NCBI RefSeq assembly: GCF_015265435.1
Contig: NZ_JABJWH010000013.1
Coordinates: 24,574-88,573, forward strand
Direction: 5' to 3'
Origin: Alloalcanivorax profundimaris
Lineage (GTDB): Bacteria > Pseudomonadota > Gammaproteobacteria > Pseudomonadales > Alcanivoracaceae
DNA length: 64,000 bases
In this document: positions 8,675 through 24,344 of the stretch, one piece after another
Layout: every line of letters starts with the position of its first letter
Position numbering within the stretch: the first letter of the stretch is position 1
Notes under the pieces: model-generated
Database searches by the model: none
What the model was told of the DNA's origin: nothing
What the model saw: the letters and a program-made list of their open reading frames with translations, nothing else
Made by a program: the position numbers and the translations under genes

Positions 8675-8720
8675 GCGTTAATTGTTTTTAACGCAAAGGG
8701 GACAGACAATTTTCCCTTTG
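8675..8720. repeat. Two adjacent palindromes in the 8660-8986 gene-free region
   Basis: A perfect 7-bp palindrome GCGTTAA-N6-TTAACGC (8675-8694) is followed immediately by CAAAGGG-N13-CCCTTTG (8694-8720). There is no T-run, so neither looks like a finished terminator. They lie about 50-90 bp upstream of a strong promoter and could be regulator sites. No protein gene is visible between 8660 and 8986. Confidence 0.5.
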
Positions 8721-8767
8721 GATCAACGATGTTTCCGCAAATAATTGTCACCGATGCAAAAAGAAAG

Positions 8768-8797
8768 TTGACACCCTTCGCCAAGCAGAGCTAGCCT
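8768..8797 (+). promoter_or_regulatory. Strong sigma-70-like promoter for candidate small RNA
   Basis: A perfect -35 TTGACA (8768-8773) is preceded by an A-rich stretch (GCAAAAAGAAAG, UP-element-like). It is followed after 18 bp by TAGCCT (8792-8797). The predicted start is near 8804. Because a terminator follows about 85 nt later, this promoter does not simply serve igaA at 8987. Confidence 0.55.
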
Positions 8798-8803
8798 GCA
8801 AGT

Positions 8804-8890
8804 GCATCCTACGCGGCAGGAAGCCCGGGGGTGTGATTTCGAGTGACATGAGAGTCTGGAAATCTCGCGCGGCCTTCGGGCCGCGCTTTT
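8804..8890 (+). ncRNA. Candidate small RNA of about 87 nt, unidentified
   Basis: The span runs from a predicted transcription start to a perfect intrinsic terminator and contains no credible reading frame. Two short hairpins can be drawn with GGA in the loop: GGC-AGGAA-GCC at 8815-8825 and GAGA-N9-TCTC at 8850-8866 with loop GTCTGGAAA. GGA in hairpin loops is the feature bound by CsrA/RsmA, so a CsrA-titrating RNA is one possibility. Two sites are few for that role. I do not recognise it as 6S, tmRNA, SRP or RNase P RNA. The 5' end is inferred. Confidence 0.5.
8867..8890 (+). terminator. Perfect intrinsic terminator
   Basis: GCGCGGCC-TTCG-GGCCGCGC-TTTT: an 8-bp GC stem closed by a TTCG tetraloop and followed by four T residues. 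It ends the candidate small RNA and lies 96 bp before igaA. Confidence 0.8.
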
Positions 8891-8986
8891 CATTTTCGGT
8901 GAACCATTTCACCAACTTCGCCCTTCCCCCCGGCCTCCGGAGCGACGATGCGCTAGCATGCGCGGTTTCGTTAACGGAGGGCTGTC

Positions 8987-11128
8987 ATGGGTTTCCTGGT
9001 CGTCCTGAAGCTGCTGCTTCTGGTCATCGTCATCGGCACCGCGATCTATTCCGGGATCGTCTATTCCGCCCGCCGGCGTGGCAGCGCCAAGGAGCTGTCC
9101 AACCTGCGCGAGCAGGCGCAACCCCTGCGGCGCTTGTCCGCCAACGAGCGGGAAACCCTGACCCCTTTCCTGGTACAGCCCCACAAGCCCGGCAAGCCGG
9201 TGCACCTGAGCGGGGACGACGTCTTTCCCCTGCGCGGTGAGTACCAGCGCCACGGCATCGAGACCAACGGCCAGCAGACCTGGCACCACATGATTGGCGG
9301 CGTGGAAGTGATCCTGCCGTTCGACGCCGACCTGTTTCTGGACCACGACAACCAGGCCGAAGTGGTGTTCGCCGACAAGCTGGCGGTGGTGGTGCGCCTC
9401 AACGGCTTCGAACTGCTCGAGGGCGCGGCCCGGGAAGCGCGCCGGGACACCGCCCGCGACCAGTGGCGGGAAGGCGCCCGGGGCCACCTGGAAGAAGTGT
9501 TCGTGGACGACGGGGACACCCCGGCGGAAGCGGAGGACGAAGCGGAGGCCGCCCGCCGCCGCGTGGAAATTCACGACCAGCGCCCGGAAACACCGGCGGA
9601 AACCGAGGCCCGGCTGGGCCGTGGCCTGGGCCTGCTGCCCGGCCTGTTGTGGTCCCTGGCGTTCCTGGCCCTGGGCATCGCCACTTTCCGCGAGACGCTG
9701 ACCTGGATGGGCATCTGGGCGGCGCTCGCCCTGGCCCTGGGGAGCTGGGGGCTGTGGCTGTTCTGGCGGCGCCGGCGGCCGGGCCCGGCGGACAAGGTGA
9801 ACCGCGTCTCCGGGGTGGTCAATCTGGTGCCGCTGAGCATCGACGAAGCCAGCGGCACGGTATCGGTGGCGGCCACCCTGGGCGGCAAACTGACCTTCCA
9901 GCTGCCCGATCACTGGCGCCCCCACGCCCCCGTGGAGGACGGCCAGCGCCTGGAGCTGGACCTGCGCGTGGACGACTACTCCGTGGTCACCTACGACCGC
10001 AAGCTGTCCCTGGACGAGGAATACCGGCGCTGCCCGCCGGTGTACTGGGGCCGCCACCTGAGCCTGGCCCTGGTGGCGGTGGTGGCGCTGCTGGTGGGCC
10101 TGGGGGCACGCCCCGACCCGGCCGGGGACCTGGCGCAAACCGCCTACTGGCTGGGCAGCGCCGGCACCCTGCGCGCCGATACCCCGGAGACCCTGGCCAA
10201 CGACCTGCCGGAAAGCGGCCGCCGCGTGGTGCTGGACGGCCAGGGCCGCTGCCAAGTGATGCCGGTGGGCAGCGACTGGTCAAGGGCGGATATCCGCTGC
10301 GACCGGCTGCGCTGGGGCGGCGACGACCTGGAGCGCCCGGACCTGGAACTGGACGAGACCACGCTCGCCCTGACCGCCGACGATGCCCTGGAGACCAAAA
10401 GCGATCCCCGGCTGCGCATGCTCGCCCTGCTGCGCGGCGGCGGCACCGGCGACCGCGAGCCCCTGCTGCTGACCAACGCCTCGGAGCTGGTGGCGCGGGT
10501 GGACCGGGCGTGCCCGGAGGACGACCCGCCGCGCGCCTGCGCCACCCTGCGCACCGTGATCCTGGGGGCATTGAACTTCCCGGAGCTGGGGCAATTGAAG
10601 GACTGGGACGACCTGCGCCGGCAACTGGAGGAGTGGGATCAGGAAGCGTCACCGCAAGCCGTGACCCTGAGGGGGCATCTGGCGTCCATTCGCCGCCAGC
10701 TGCGTTCCGTGGCGGAGCAGCGGACCCGCGACCAGGTGGCGCGGCTGGCGGAGGCGATCGCCGGACAACAACGGGGTGGCGTGCTGGTGGAAATCACCGC
10801 CGGCACCGCCGCCGGGCCGATTCCGGTGGGCGCCGACGCCCTGCAGCGCTGGCGGGCCCTGCAGGACCTGTTCGGCGAGAACGGCGAGCAGCCGTTCCAT
10901 GTGGAGGGCGTGGTCACCCATAGCGGGGCCGACGAACACGGCACCCCCGGGCTGATCGTGGACCCTCGGCGCGGCGAGCGGCCCTGGCAGGCGCTGTTGC
11001 GTTCGATCTGGATTCTGCTGGCCGCCGCCCTGCTGCTGGTGCACGGAGCGCTGTGGCTGCGCAACCTGGTCGCCGCCCGGCAACGGCGCCGGGCGGTGGC
11101 CCGGCTGCACGGCTGGCCGGCGGCCTGA
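8987..11128 (+). CDS. igaA: IgaA family inner-membrane protein
   Basis: IgaA (YrfF/UmoB) of enteric bacteria is an inner-membrane protein that restrains the Rcs envelope-stress phosphorelay. This 713-aa protein has the same plan as the 711-aa E. coli protein. There is an N-terminal membrane segment (about 5-26), a cytoplasmic domain with WHHMIGGVEVILP and VVVRLNGFEL, and a pair of membrane segments (215-233, 239-259). A second cytoplasmic part, a segment at 357-374, a large periplasmic domain and a C-terminal segment (about 672-690) follow. The periplasmic domain has exactly four Cys (422, 438, 509, 518), matching the four of enteric IgaA. GGAGGG precedes the ATG. No Rcs genes are in the window. 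Confidence 0.8.
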   Translation: MGFLVVLKLLLLVIVIGTAIYSGIVYSARRRGSAKELSNLREQAQPLRRLSANERETLTPFLVQPHKPGKPVHLSGDDVFPLRGEYQRHGIETNGQQTWHHMIGGVEVILPFDADLFLDHDNQAEVVFADKLAVVVRLNGFELLEGAAREARRDTARDQWREGARGHLEEVFVDDGDTPAEAEDEAEAARRRVEIHDQRPETPAETEARLGRGLGLLPGLLWSLAFLALGIATFRETLTWMGIWAALALALGSWGLWLFWRRRRPGPADKVNRVSGVVNLVPLSIDEASGTVSVAATLGGKLTFQLPDHWRPHAPVEDGQRLELDLRVDDYSVVTYDRKLSLDEEYRRCPPVYWGRHLSLALVAVVALLVGLGARPDPAGDLAQTAYWLGSAGTLRADTPETLANDLPESGRRVVLDGQGRCQVMPVGSDWSRADIRCDRLRWGGDDLERPDLELDETTLALTADDALETKSDPRLRMLALLRGGGTGDREPLLLTNASELVARVDRACPEDDPPRACATLRTVILGALNFPELGQLKDWDDLRRQLEEWDQEASPQAVTLRGHLASIRRQLRSVAEQRTRDQVARLAEAIAGQQRGGVLVEITAGTAAGPIPVGADALQRWRALQDLFGENGEQPFHVEGVVTHSGADEHGTPGLIVDPRRGERPWQALLRSIWILLAAALLLVHGALWLRNLVAARQRRRAVARLHGWPAA

Positions 11129-11144
11129 GCGTCGGCTACCCGGC

Positions 11145-12203
11145 TTAGCGGGAGCTCAGCTCGACCACCGCCTCGATGAAGACCCGGGCGTGTTCCGGGT
11201 CCACCTGGGGGGTGATGCCGTGGCCCAGGTTGAAGATGTGGCCGGGGTGGTCGCCGAAATCATCCAGGATGCGCTTCACCTCGGCGCGGATCGCCGCCGG
11301 CGGCGCGTACAGCACCGCCGGGTCCAGGTTGCCCTGCAGCGCCACCCGCTCGCCCACCCGGCGACGCGCCTCGCCGATGTTGATGGTCCAGTCCAGGCCG
11401 AGGGCGTCGCAACCGCTGTCCGCCATGGTTTCCAGCCACAGGCCACCGTTCTTGGTGAACAGGATCACCGGCACCTTGCGGCCTTCATGGTCGCGGATCA
11501 GGCCATCCACGATGCGCTTCATGTAACCCAGGGAGAATTCCGGGTAGGCCTCCGCGGACAGGGCGCCGCCCCAGGTATCGAAGATCTGCACCACCTGGGC
11601 GCCGGCGCGGATCTGGGCGTTAAGGTAATCGGTGACCGCCCGGGCCAGCTTGTCGAGCAGGGCGTGGGCCAGCTCGGGGCGGCCGTACACCATGCCTTTC
11701 AAATGGCGGAAATCCTTGCTGGGGCCGCCCTCCACCATGTAGGTGGCGAGCGTCCAGGGACTGCCGGAGAAACCGATCAGAGGCACCCGGCCATTGAGTT
11801 CACGGCGGATGGTGCTCACCGCCCGCATCACGTAGTCCAGGTCGCGCTCGGCGTCGGGCACCGGCAGCGCCGCGATGTCTTCCTCGGTGCGCACCGTCTT
11901 GCGGAATTTCGGGCCCTCGCCGGGCTCGAAGTACAGCCCCAGCCCCATGGCGTCGGGGATGGTGAGGATGTCGGAGAACAGGATCGCCGCGTCCAGCGGG
12001 TAGCGCTCCAGAGGCTGCAGAGTCACCTCGCAGGCCAATTCCGCGTCGCGGCACAGGTCCATGAAGGAGCCGGCTTTCTCGCGGGTGGCGCGGTACTCGG
12101 GCAGGTAACGACCGGCCTGGCGCATCATCCACACCGGGGTGCGATCCACCGGTTCACGGGCCAGGGCTTTGAGAAAACGGTCGTTCTTCAGCGGCGCATT
12201 CAC
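11145..12203 (-). CDS. hemE: Uroporphyrinogen decarboxylase
   Basis: HemE removes four acetate carboxyls from uroporphyrinogen III to give coproporphyrinogen III in haem synthesis. The 352-aa protein (E. coli 354) carries [16 protein letters not shown] near the N-terminus, the family signature around the uroporphyrinogen-binding Arg residues, then [28 protein letters not shown] and the C-terminal [15 protein letters not shown]. The start is a GTG at 12203 with GAGAGG upstream. The frame continues upstream to 12278, but that part is one arm of an inverted repeat, so it is unlikely to be coding. It lies downstream of gltD on the same strand, as in Pseudomonas. Confidence 0.96.
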   Translation of the reverse strand: MNAPLKNDRFLKALAREPVDRTPVWMMRQAGRYLPEYRATREKAGSFMDLCRDAELACEVTLQPLERYPLDAAILFSDILTIPDAMGLGLYFEPGEGPKFRKTVRTEEDIAALPVPDAERDLDYVMRAVSTIRRELNGRVPLIGFSGSPWTLATYMVEGGPSKDFRHLKGMVYGRPELAHALLDKLARAVTDYLNAQIRAGAQVVQIFDTWGGALSAEAYPEFSLGYMKRIVDGLIRDHEGRKVPVILFTKNGGLWLETMADSGCDALGLDWTINIGEARRRVGERVALQGNLDPAVLYAPPAAIRAEVKRILDDFGDHPGHIFNLGHGITPQVDPEHARVFIEAVVELSSR

Positions 12204-12236
12204 AATATCAGCCTCTCTAAACGTGGCAGCGAACAC

Positions 12237-12429
12237 AGGAGCCTCGAACGGGCCTGAACGTGAATCCGCCGATGCCATTTTGGTTCCGAATCAAGGCGCG
12301 CCGACGCAGGCGTGCTGACGGCACGTCAAGGAGGTGCAACGCGGAGTCGGGGCCAAAATGGCATTGGCCCCGAAGGGGTTACGACCTTCAGGTCGTAACG
12401 GAGTTCGCGTTCAGGCCCGGTCGAGGCTC

Positions 12430-12431
<2 letters not shown>
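12237..12431. repeat. Nested imperfect inverted repeat between hemE and gltD
   Basis: Outer arms of 28 bp (12237-12264 and 12404-12431) match at 26 of 28 positions in inverted orientation. Inner arms TGCCATTTTGG (12273-12283) and CCAAAATGGCA (12353-12363) are perfect. Inside the right part are two more hairpins: CCCC-GAA-GGGG (12368-12378) and GTTACGACC-TTCA-GGTCGTAAC (12378-12399). The right outer arm includes two bases of the gltD stop codon. There is no T-run, so it is not a normal terminator. It fills nearly the whole 226-bp spacer. Confidence 0.75.
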
Positions 12432-18326
<5,895 letters not shown>

Positions 18327-18410
18327 CAAAACCAATCCTCTTGAAATTCAGAGACTTACAGAAGGCGGTACTGGCGTCGAAAAGATGGCGACGGCAAAAA
18401 AGGGATAGGC

Positions 18411-18439
18411 ATTCTACACGGAGAGCCCATGGGCGACAA
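18411..18439 (-). promoter_or_regulatory. Promoter of gltBD
   Basis: On the minus strand TTGTCG (18434-18439) and TAGAAT (18411-18416) are separated by exactly 17 bp. The -10 matches 5 of 6 and the -35 4 of 6. The predicted leader to the gltB ATG is about 80 nt. I saw no NtrC-type site beside it. Confidence 0.55.
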
Positions 18440-18449
18440 ACACGACGAC

Positions 18450-18473
18450 GGCGCCACCAGGGAAGGTGGCGCC
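18450..18473 (-). terminator. GC-rich hairpin after the SPOR gene (weak terminator)
   Basis: GGCGCCACC-AGGGAA-GGTGGCGCC is a perfect 9-bp stem 26 bp downstream of the DamX-like stop codon. The sequence after it in the minus direction is GTCGTCGTG rather than T-rich. Termination efficiency is therefore uncertain, and the hairpin may be a partial terminator between the pil-aro-damX run and gltBD. Confidence 0.4.
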
Positions 18474-18498
18474 AAAAACCGGTCGGTTTCGCTGGAGA

Positions 18499-19998
18499 TC
18501 AGCGCAATTCGTTACGAATTGACCCCATCTCCCGAGGGAAGGGCCCGCCGCGACGGAGCGTTTCGGGCAGCGTCTCGCGGGCCTCCAGGGCCGCTTCGCG
18601 GCTGGGGTAGGGGCCGGCCAGCACCAGATAGACCTTGTTTTCGCCTCTTTCCGCCCGATAGTAGGCACCCTTGCGGTCGATGCGGTCAAGCACCCCGCGG
18701 GCGCCGTCCTCGCGGCCGGTGGCCACCAGTTGCAGGAACCATTCGCCGTCGTCCCGGGTGGCCAGCCAGTCTTCCTGGCGGTAGCCCAGGCGCGCGTCCA
18801 GGCCACTGAGCTCCGGCTCGCTGGCGCTCACCGTGCGCTCGCCGGACGGGGCCTCCGCGTCCGCGCCGTCGTCGGCGTTATCGCTATCGCCCGCCTTGTC
18901 GGCGGTGGTGGTGGTACCGTTAGTGGCGGTGGTGCCGTTATCGGCGTCCGGGGTTGTGGCCGGCTCCGGGCGCGGCGCCGGCTGCCCGGCTTCCGGTTCC
19001 GGTTCCGTGGGCGGCGCCGGCGCCGGGTCGCCGTTGCCATCGTCCTCGCCAGCGGCGCCGTCCTCGCCGGTGGCGTCGTCCGGGCGGCGCGTTTCCGCCT
19101 GCTCGAAATCCGCGGCGTTGTCGTGGAATTCCGCCAGGGCGTTGCGGGTCCGCTCCGGGTCGGACACCAGGCCGTAGTCGTGGCCGTCCTCGGCGGTCTC
19201 CGGCTCCAGGTTCTGGTCCGGATCCACGGTTTGCGCGGGCCGCTGGGGCAGATCCAGGTTCACCACCTGCTCCGCCTCCGGTTCGTCGTCGCCGCTGGCC
19301 AGCCACAGCACCAGCACCACCAAAACCAGGGCGCCCACCGCCAGGCCATGGCGCCAGGGCACCGGCTTGCGGGCCGGCGGCGCGACGGCCTCGGCGCGCT
19401 CCTCCAGCAACGCCAGCAGCGGCCCCAGGCGCCCCTCACTCTCGGCGCGCAGGGCTTCCGCCTCGTCCTCGTCCAGGGACAGGTCGTAAAAGTCGTCCGC
19501 CAGGGCAAGGATGTCGCCGCCGTCCAGGGGCGGCAGCACCAGGGTGTCGGCCACCGCCAGGCCACCCTCGCCCACCGTGTCGGCGGTGCCGGATTCGCCG
19601 CCGAACACATAGGTGAGGCGCTGGCCCAGCTTGTCCTTGAGCGAGGCCATGGTGGCCAGGGCGGCTTCCGGCACCCGGCCGGCGTTGTCCACCAGGATCA
19701 CCAGGCGGTTCTGGGCCAGGGACTGCTTGAGAGTGTCCGCCAGGTCGTCACGCTCGATGCCGAAATGCACCAGCATGGCGTCCACCACGGCGTTGGCGCC
19801 CAGGTCGTCGGCGCCGTCCAGGCGGATCAGTTCATAGTCCCCCACCAGGGACATGGCCAGCATGCCCAGCAGGGTGGAGACGCCGCTGCCCGGCTCCCCT
19901 TCCAGTACCACGGTGGCGCCTTCGTGGGCGTGGCCGTTCAGCGCGTCCAGGAGGTCGCCGCGCTCGGCGCCCTCGTAGAAAAAGTCCTCATCTCTCAC
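18499..19998 (-). CDS. DamX-like protein: AAA-type ATPase domain, membrane anchor and SPOR domain
   Basis: DamX-type proteins go to the division site through a C-terminal SPOR domain that binds denuded peptidoglycan. This 499-aa protein has an N-terminal AAA/ExeA-like domain with P-loop [10 protein letters not shown] at 33-42 and a degenerate Walker B (LVILVDNAG). A membrane segment follows at about 217-236, then a long acidic, proline- and threonine-rich linker, and a SPOR domain from about residue 425 ([16 protein letters not shown]...[15 protein letters not shown]). The start is GTG 19998, overlapping aroB by 11 bp, with CGAGG 6 nt upstream. The location beside aroB matches damX of E. coli and Pseudomonas. 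Orthology is likely rather than proven. Confidence 0.82.
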   Translation of the reverse strand: MRDEDFFYEGAERGDLLDALNGHAHEGATVVLEGEPGSGVSTLLGMLAMSLVGDYELIRLDGADDLGANAVVDAMLVHFGIERDDLADTLKQSLAQNRLVILVDNAGRVPEAALATMASLKDKLGQRLTYVFGGESGTADTVGEGGLAVADTLVLPPLDGGDILALADDFYDLSLDEDEAEALRAESEGRLGPLLALLEERAEAVAPPARKPVPWRHGLAVGALVLVVLVLWLASGDDEPEAEQVVNLDLPQRPAQTVDPDQNLEPETAEDGHDYGLVSDPERTRNALAEFHDNAADFEQAETRRPDDATGEDGAAGEDDGNGDPAPAPPTEPEPEAGQPAPRPEPATTPDADNGTTATNGTTTTADKAGDSDNADDGADAEAPSGERTVSASEPELSGLDARLGYRQEDWLATRDDGEWFLQLVATGREDGARGVLDRIDRKGAYYRAERGENKVYLVLAGPYPSREAALEARETLPETLRRGGPFPREMGSIRNELR

Positions 19999-21067
19999 AA
20001 AAGGCCTCGAGCGTTCGCGTCAATGCGGTCGGGTCGTAATCGCCTGTGACCAGGGCATCGCCGATTTGGTTCAGCAGCACCAGCCGCAGGCGCCCGTTCT
20101 GTACTTTCTTGTCCAGCGCCATGAGATCGTTGAAATCGGCCGTGGTCATGCCCTCCGGGGCGCTCACCGGCAGCGACCAGGCGGCCAGGGAGGCGCGCAC
20201 CCGCTCCACGTCGGCCCGGTCCAGCCAACCCAGCTCCGAGGACATGCGCGCGGCCATCACCATGCCGGCGGCCACCGCCTCGCCGTGCAGCCAGTCCCGG
20301 TAGCCGGTGAAGGTTTCCATGGCGTGGCCGAAGGTGTGACCCAGGTTGAGCAGGGCCCGGTTGCCCTGCTCGGTTTCGTCGGCGGCCACCACTTCCGCTT
20401 TGTTGCGGCAGCTGCGCAGAATCGCTTCCGCCAGCGGCGCCTGTTCGCGGGCCGCCAGCGCCGGCTGGCGATCCAGCAGCCACTGGAAGAAGTCCGGGTC
20501 GCGGATCAGGCCGTACTTGAGCACCTCCGCCATGCCGGCGGCGAATTCCCGGGCCGGCAGGGTGTCGAGCACGGCGGTGTCGATGATCACGGCGCGGGGC
20601 TGATGGAAAGCACCGATCATGTTCTTGCCGCGCGGATGGTTGACCGCGGTCTTGCCGCCCACGGAGGAATCCACCTGGGCCAGCAGGGTGGTGGGCACCT
20701 GGATGAAATCCACGCCGCGCTGATAGCAGGCGGCGGCGAAGCCCACCATGTCGCCGACCACGCCGCCGCCCAGGGCCACCAGGGTGGTGGTGCGCGAGTG
20801 CCGGTTCGCCATCAGGGCGTCGAAGATGGTTTCCAGGGTGGCCAGATTCTTGTGGCTCTCGCCGTCGGGCAGCACCAGGGTGTCGCACCGCAGGTCGTCC
20901 AGCCCGGCGGTGACACGCTCCAGGTACAGGGGCGCGATGGTCTCGTTGCTGACCACCATGACCTGGTTGCCGCGAATGTGCTCGCGGATCAGGCCGCCGT
21001 CGAGCAGGCCACGGCCGATATGAATGGGGTAACTGCGCTCGCCCAGCGCCACGTCAAGCTTATGCAT
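19988..21067 (-). CDS. aroB: 3-dehydroquinate synthase
   Basis: AroB converts DAHP to 3-dehydroquinate, the second step of the shikimate pathway, using NAD and a divalent metal. The 359-aa protein shows [14 protein letters not shown], the NAD-binding [51 protein letters not shown], and metal ligands in GMAEVLKYG and [13 protein letters not shown]. It lies 33 bp after aroK and overlaps the DamX-like gene, so aroK-aroB-damX are probably one transcript continuing from pilQ. Confidence 0.97.
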   Translation of the reverse strand: MHKLDVALGERSYPIHIGRGLLDGGLIREHIRGNQVMVVSNETIAPLYLERVTAGLDDLRCDTLVLPDGESHKNLATLETIFDALMANRHSRTTTLVALGGGVVGDMVGFAAACYQRGVDFIQVPTTLLAQVDSSVGGKTAVNHPRGKNMIGAFHQPRAVIIDTAVLDTLPAREFAAGMAEVLKYGLIRDPDFFQWLLDRQPALAAREQAPLAEAILRSCRNKAEVVAADETEQGNRALLNLGHTFGHAMETFTGYRDWLHGEAVAAGMVMAARMSSELGWLDRADVERVRASLAAWSLPVSAPEGMTTADFNDLMALDKKVQNGRLRLVLLNQIGDALVTGDYDPTALTRTLEAFCER

Positions 21068-21100
21068 AGTGTCTCGAATCGCCGGAGGGGATGCCCGGCA

Positions 21101-21634
21101 TTATCGGTTGGCGTGTTCGGCCAGACAACCGAGGATCTGGTCGGTGACCTTCTTCAGGTTACCGGAGGCGGTGGACACCACGGCGTGCGCCACGTCCCGA
21201 TACAGAGGATCGCGCTGCTCGAGCAGCGCCCGCAGGCGCGTTCTCGGGTCCTCGGTGCGCAGCAGCGGCCGGTTGCGATCGTTGCGGGTGCGCGCCAGCT
21301 GCAGCTCCACCGGCGTCCACAGATAGATCACGCAGCCGCGATCGTGGAGGTGGCGACGGTTATCCGCCACGGTCACCGCTCCGCCGCCGGTGGCGAGCAC
21401 GATGCCCGGCAGGGTGGTGAGCTCGTCAATCACGTCCCGTTCGCGGCGGCGAAAACCGTCCTCGCCTTCCACGTCGAAAATCCAGGGGATGTCGGCTCCG
21501 GTCTTTTCCTCGATGACCCGATCGGAATCGTAGAACGGACGGTCCAAAACCTGCGCCAGGTGGCGCCCCAGGGTACTCTTGCCGGCCCCCATGGGCCCCA
21601 CCAGGTAAAGAGGGGTTACTGCCTTTTCATTCAC
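21101..21634 (-). CDS. aroK: Shikimate kinase
   Basis: AroK phosphorylates shikimate at the 3-hydroxyl with ATP. The 177-aa protein has the P-loop [17 protein letters not shown] at about 11-27, the shikimate-binding [23 protein letters not shown] and ATGGGAV. The start codon is GTG 21634, overlapping the pilQ stop codon (GTGA), which signals translational coupling. An ATG four bases away is in another frame. The association with pilQ and aroB is standard in gammaproteobacteria. Confidence 0.96.
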   Translation of the reverse strand: MNEKAVTPLYLVGPMGAGKSTLGRHLAQVLDRPFYDSDRVIEEKTGADIPWIFDVEGEDGFRRRERDVIDELTTLPGIVLATGGGAVTVADNRRHLHDRGCVIYLWTPVELQLARTRNDRNRPLLRTEDPRTRLRALLEQRDPLYRDVAHAVVSTASGNLKKVTDQILGCLAEHANR

Positions 21635-23775
21635 CGACTGACCATTGCGTCTTTCACCAGGCGAGGCGTGATAAAGATCAGCAGTTCCTGCTTGTTATCA
21701 CGGTTCACCTTTTTGCGGAACAGGGCGCCCAGCCAGGGGATGTCACCCAGGAAAGGCGTTTTGATCGTCGAGTTTACCTTTTCCTGCTGGAAAATGCCGC
21801 CCAGAACCACGGTCTCGCCGTCATTCACCAGCACCGTGGTCTCCACCCGGTTGGTGTTGATCGCCGGATTGTCCAGGTCGGTGCCCAGGGAATCGTTGTT
21901 CACCTTGAGCTGCATGATGACGTCGCCTTCCGGGGTCACCTGGGGGGTGACCTCCAGGCGCAGTTCCGCTTCGATGAATTCCACGGCGGTGGCGCCGGAG
22001 GCGGTGGAAACGTTGAACGGCACTTGCTGGCCGGAAGCGATCACCGCCGGCTGCTGGTCGGCGGTGAGCACCTTGGGCGTGGCAACCAGCTCGCCGTGGC
22101 CCTCGGATTCCAGGGCGGACAACTCCAGCTCGATGAGGCCGGAGTCCAGGGAGGTGAAGCCGATGGAGAAGCGGGTGGCGTCGGTGGACTCCACGCCCAT
22201 GTCCACGATCAGGTCGTTGTTCTCTTCTTCGTCGAATTCCTCGAACTCGCCCAGGCTGCCGTCGTCGTCACGGTCGATGTTGGCGTAGTGCAGCTCGCGC
22301 AGGGAGGTATGGCGGCCGGAAATGGCCACCGATTCGCCGTCGCTGTAGAGGCTGTCGGTCCAGCCCAGGCCGCCCCAGCGCACGCCGAACTCATCGGCCA
22401 CATTGGTGCTCGCCACTACCACCCGGGCCTCGATCAGCACCTGCTGGACCGGTACGTCCAGCCGCTGAATCAGGTCGCGGATGTCTTCCAGGCTGTCGGC
22501 GGTGTCCTGCACGATCAGGGTATTGGTGCGCTGATCCACGGTCACCGAACCGCGCTCGCTGACCAGGGAGGAACCGTCGGAGCCGCCCCGGGAAGTGATC
22601 AGGCTCTGCAGCTGCTCGGCCCGGGCGTAGTTGATGCTGATGTACTCGGTGCGCAGCGGCGCCAGGGAGGCGAGCTGCTTCTGGGCTTCCAGTTCCTGCT
22701 TTTCGCGGGCGGCGATTTCATCCGCCGGCGCCACCAGCAGCACGTTGCCCACCTGGCGCTTGTCCAGGCCCTTGGTTTTGAGGATCAGATCCAGGGCCTG
22801 GTCCCAGGGCACGCTCTGCAGGCGCAGGGTGATGCGGCCGGTGACGGTGTCGGAGGCCACCAGGTTGAGGTCGGTGAAGTCGGCGATCAGCTGCAGCACG
22901 GAACGCACTTCGATGTCCTGGAAATTCAGGGACAGTTTCTCGCCGTCGTACTTGAAGGCCTCGCGGCGCTGGCGCTCCTTCTCGGAGGCGGTGAGCGGCT
23001 TGATGTTGATGCTGAACTGGTTGTCGGCCTGGTAGGCCAGGTAATCCCAGGTGCCTTCCGGTTCGATGGTGATCACCGCGCCGCCCTCGGTGCGACGGGT
23101 GTCCACGTAACGGACCGGGGTGGCGAAATCGGTCACGTCCAGGCGCCGCACCAGGTCGTCACCGATGTCCGCGCCCACGAACCGGGCGATGATCTTGCCA
23201 CCTTCCTCGCTCACGTCCACCGGCATGGACGCCTTGGACAGCTGGATCATGACGCGGCCTTCGCCGTCGCCACCGCGCCGGAAATCGATGTCGCGGATCG
23301 CCGATTCATTGCTGGCCGCCGCCATCGGCGACGGGCTCGCCGGGTCGGTGCTGGGGGTGCGCTGGCCGCCGCCCAGGGTGATCACCAGTTGCTGGCCTTC
23401 CACCCGGGTGTCGTAACCGGTGAGCTGTTCGAGATTGAAGATCAGACGGGTGCGATCCTTGGCTTCCACCACGGTGACGCTGCGGGCGTTGCCGGAGCCC
23501 AGGTTGTGGCGCTTGAGGTCCACGTTGCTGCCGGTGCCGAGCAGGTCCAGGGCGATGCGCGCCGGCCGCTCGATGCTGTAGCCCTTCACCTCGGGGGCGG
23601 TGCCCTCGAAATCCAGGCGCACTTCCATGCCGTCACCGGGCAGGGTGTTGGCCTGCAGGTTGGTGAGGGTAGCCGCCCGCGCCGGGGACATCAGAGCGGC
23701 CCCCAACAGAACCAGCAGCACCGCGATCCAGTGCCGGGGCGCTGCGCTTGTTTTTGTCGACGTGAAGAAAATCAT
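21631..23775 (-). CDS. pilQ: Type IV pilus secretin PilQ
   Basis: PilQ forms the outer-membrane ring through which the type IV pilus is extruded and retracted. It starts [16 protein letters not shown], and a signal peptide follows (hydrophobic [13 protein letters not shown], cleavage near ARA-ATL). Two AMIN-like domains come next ([13 protein letters not shown] and [13 protein letters not shown] regions). An STN/N0 domain ([29 protein letters not shown]), an N1 repeat and the C-terminal secretin core with [19 protein letters not shown] and VLNDG-type lip residues complete it. I prefer ATG 23775, because GGGGA lies 8 nt before it, over the ATG at 23784. The acidic loop rich in D and E (about residues 510-530) is notable. 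Confidence 0.95.
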   Translation of the reverse strand: MIFFTSTKTSAAPRHWIAVLLVLLGAALMSPARAATLTNLQANTLPGDGMEVRLDFEGTAPEVKGYSIERPARIALDLLGTGSNVDLKRHNLGSGNARSVTVVEAKDRTRLIFNLEQLTGYDTRVEGQQLVITLGGGQRTPSTDPASPSPMAAASNESAIRDIDFRRGGDGEGRVMIQLSKASMPVDVSEEGGKIIARFVGADIGDDLVRRLDVTDFATPVRYVDTRRTEGGAVITIEPEGTWDYLAYQADNQFSINIKPLTASEKERQRREAFKYDGEKLSLNFQDIEVRSVLQLIADFTDLNLVASDTVTGRITLRLQSVPWDQALDLILKTKGLDKRQVGNVLLVAPADEIAAREKQELEAQKQLASLAPLRTEYISINYARAEQLQSLITSRGGSDGSSLVSERGSVTVDQRTNTLIVQDTADSLEDIRDLIQRLDVPVQQVLIEARVVVASTNVADEFGVRWGGLGWTDSLYSDGESVAISGRHTSLRELHYANIDRDDDGSLGEFEEFDEEENNDLIVDMGVESTDATRFSIGFTSLDSGLIELELSALESEGHGELVATPKVLTADQQPAVIASGQQVPFNVSTASGATAVEFIEAELRLEVTPQVTPEGDVIMQLKVNNDSLGTDLDNPAINTNRVETTVLVNDGETVVLGGIFQQEKVNSTIKTPFLGDIPWLGALFRKKVNRDNKQELLIFITPRLVKDAMVSR

Positions 23776-23796
23776 AACTGGCATCCCCAGCAGCAG

Positions 23797-24333
23797 TTAG
23801 TCAGCAAGCGTGATATTGCGGGACCGTTCCACCCAGCCCCCCTGTCCGTCCGGAACGATTTCCACCAGGGCGAGCTGGCCGGCGGAGACTTCCACCACGC
23901 GGCCGTAGTTCTTGCCCATGTAGCTGCCCACCCGCACCCGGGTCACCGAGCCGGACGGGTCCTCGACCAGGGCCTCCAGCGCGCTGCCGGGGCGGGTGAT
24001 GGTCCCCACCATGGCCAGCGCGTCCAGGCTGAAGCCCTCCAGGTATTCCTTGGGCCGGCTGAGATCCGGCTCCACCGGCTTGCCCTCCGGCACCTCCAGC
24101 AGCTTCTGGTCCTGCGGCGGGCTGAACGGCGGACGCAGCTTGTGCGCCGCGTAGCTATAGGTGGCGATCGGCTTGAATTCCGGCGGCGGTTCGATGCGAC
24201 CGCGCGGGCGCGCCTTGATCTCCTGCAGGCGGGCGTCGAGCTGGCCAAGATTGGCGCCGCCGCCGCAACCGGGCAGCAACGCCGCCACGGCCATGACCAT
24301 GATCCCCTGCGCGATGGCTTTTCGTGCACTCAT
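23797..24333 (-). CDS. pilP: Type IV pilus inner-membrane lipoprotein PilP
   Basis: PilP links the inner-membrane PilMNO complex to the PilQ secretin. The 178-aa protein is a lipoprotein: signal with hydrophobic IMVMAVAALLPG and lipobox LPGC, lipidated Cys23. A proline-rich flexible region (FKPIATYSYAAHKLRPPFSPP) precedes the small HR-like beta domain (LDALAMVGTI...VRVGSYMGKNYGRVVEV). It starts 11 bp after pilO and ends 21 bp before pilQ. Confidence 0.93.
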   Translation of the reverse strand: MSARKAIAQGIMVMAVAALLPGCGGGANLGQLDARLQEIKARPRGRIEPPPEFKPIATYSYAAHKLRPPFSPPQDQKLLEVPEGKPVEPDLSRPKEYLEGFSLDALAMVGTITRPGSALEALVEDPSGSVTRVRVGSYMGKNYGRVVEVSAGQLALVEIVPDGQGGWVERSRNITLAD

Positions 24334-24344
24334 CCGTTTTCCCC

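Noticed and set aside
8815..8866. Possible tRNA, from a TTCGAGT-like T-loop near 8839
   Set aside because: The flanking bases do not form a proper T-stem, and no acceptor or anticodon arm can be drawn.
12204..12278. N-terminal extension of hemE to an upstream start
   Set aside because: The extra codons form one arm of the inverted repeat, and the family N-terminus begins at the GTG at 12203.
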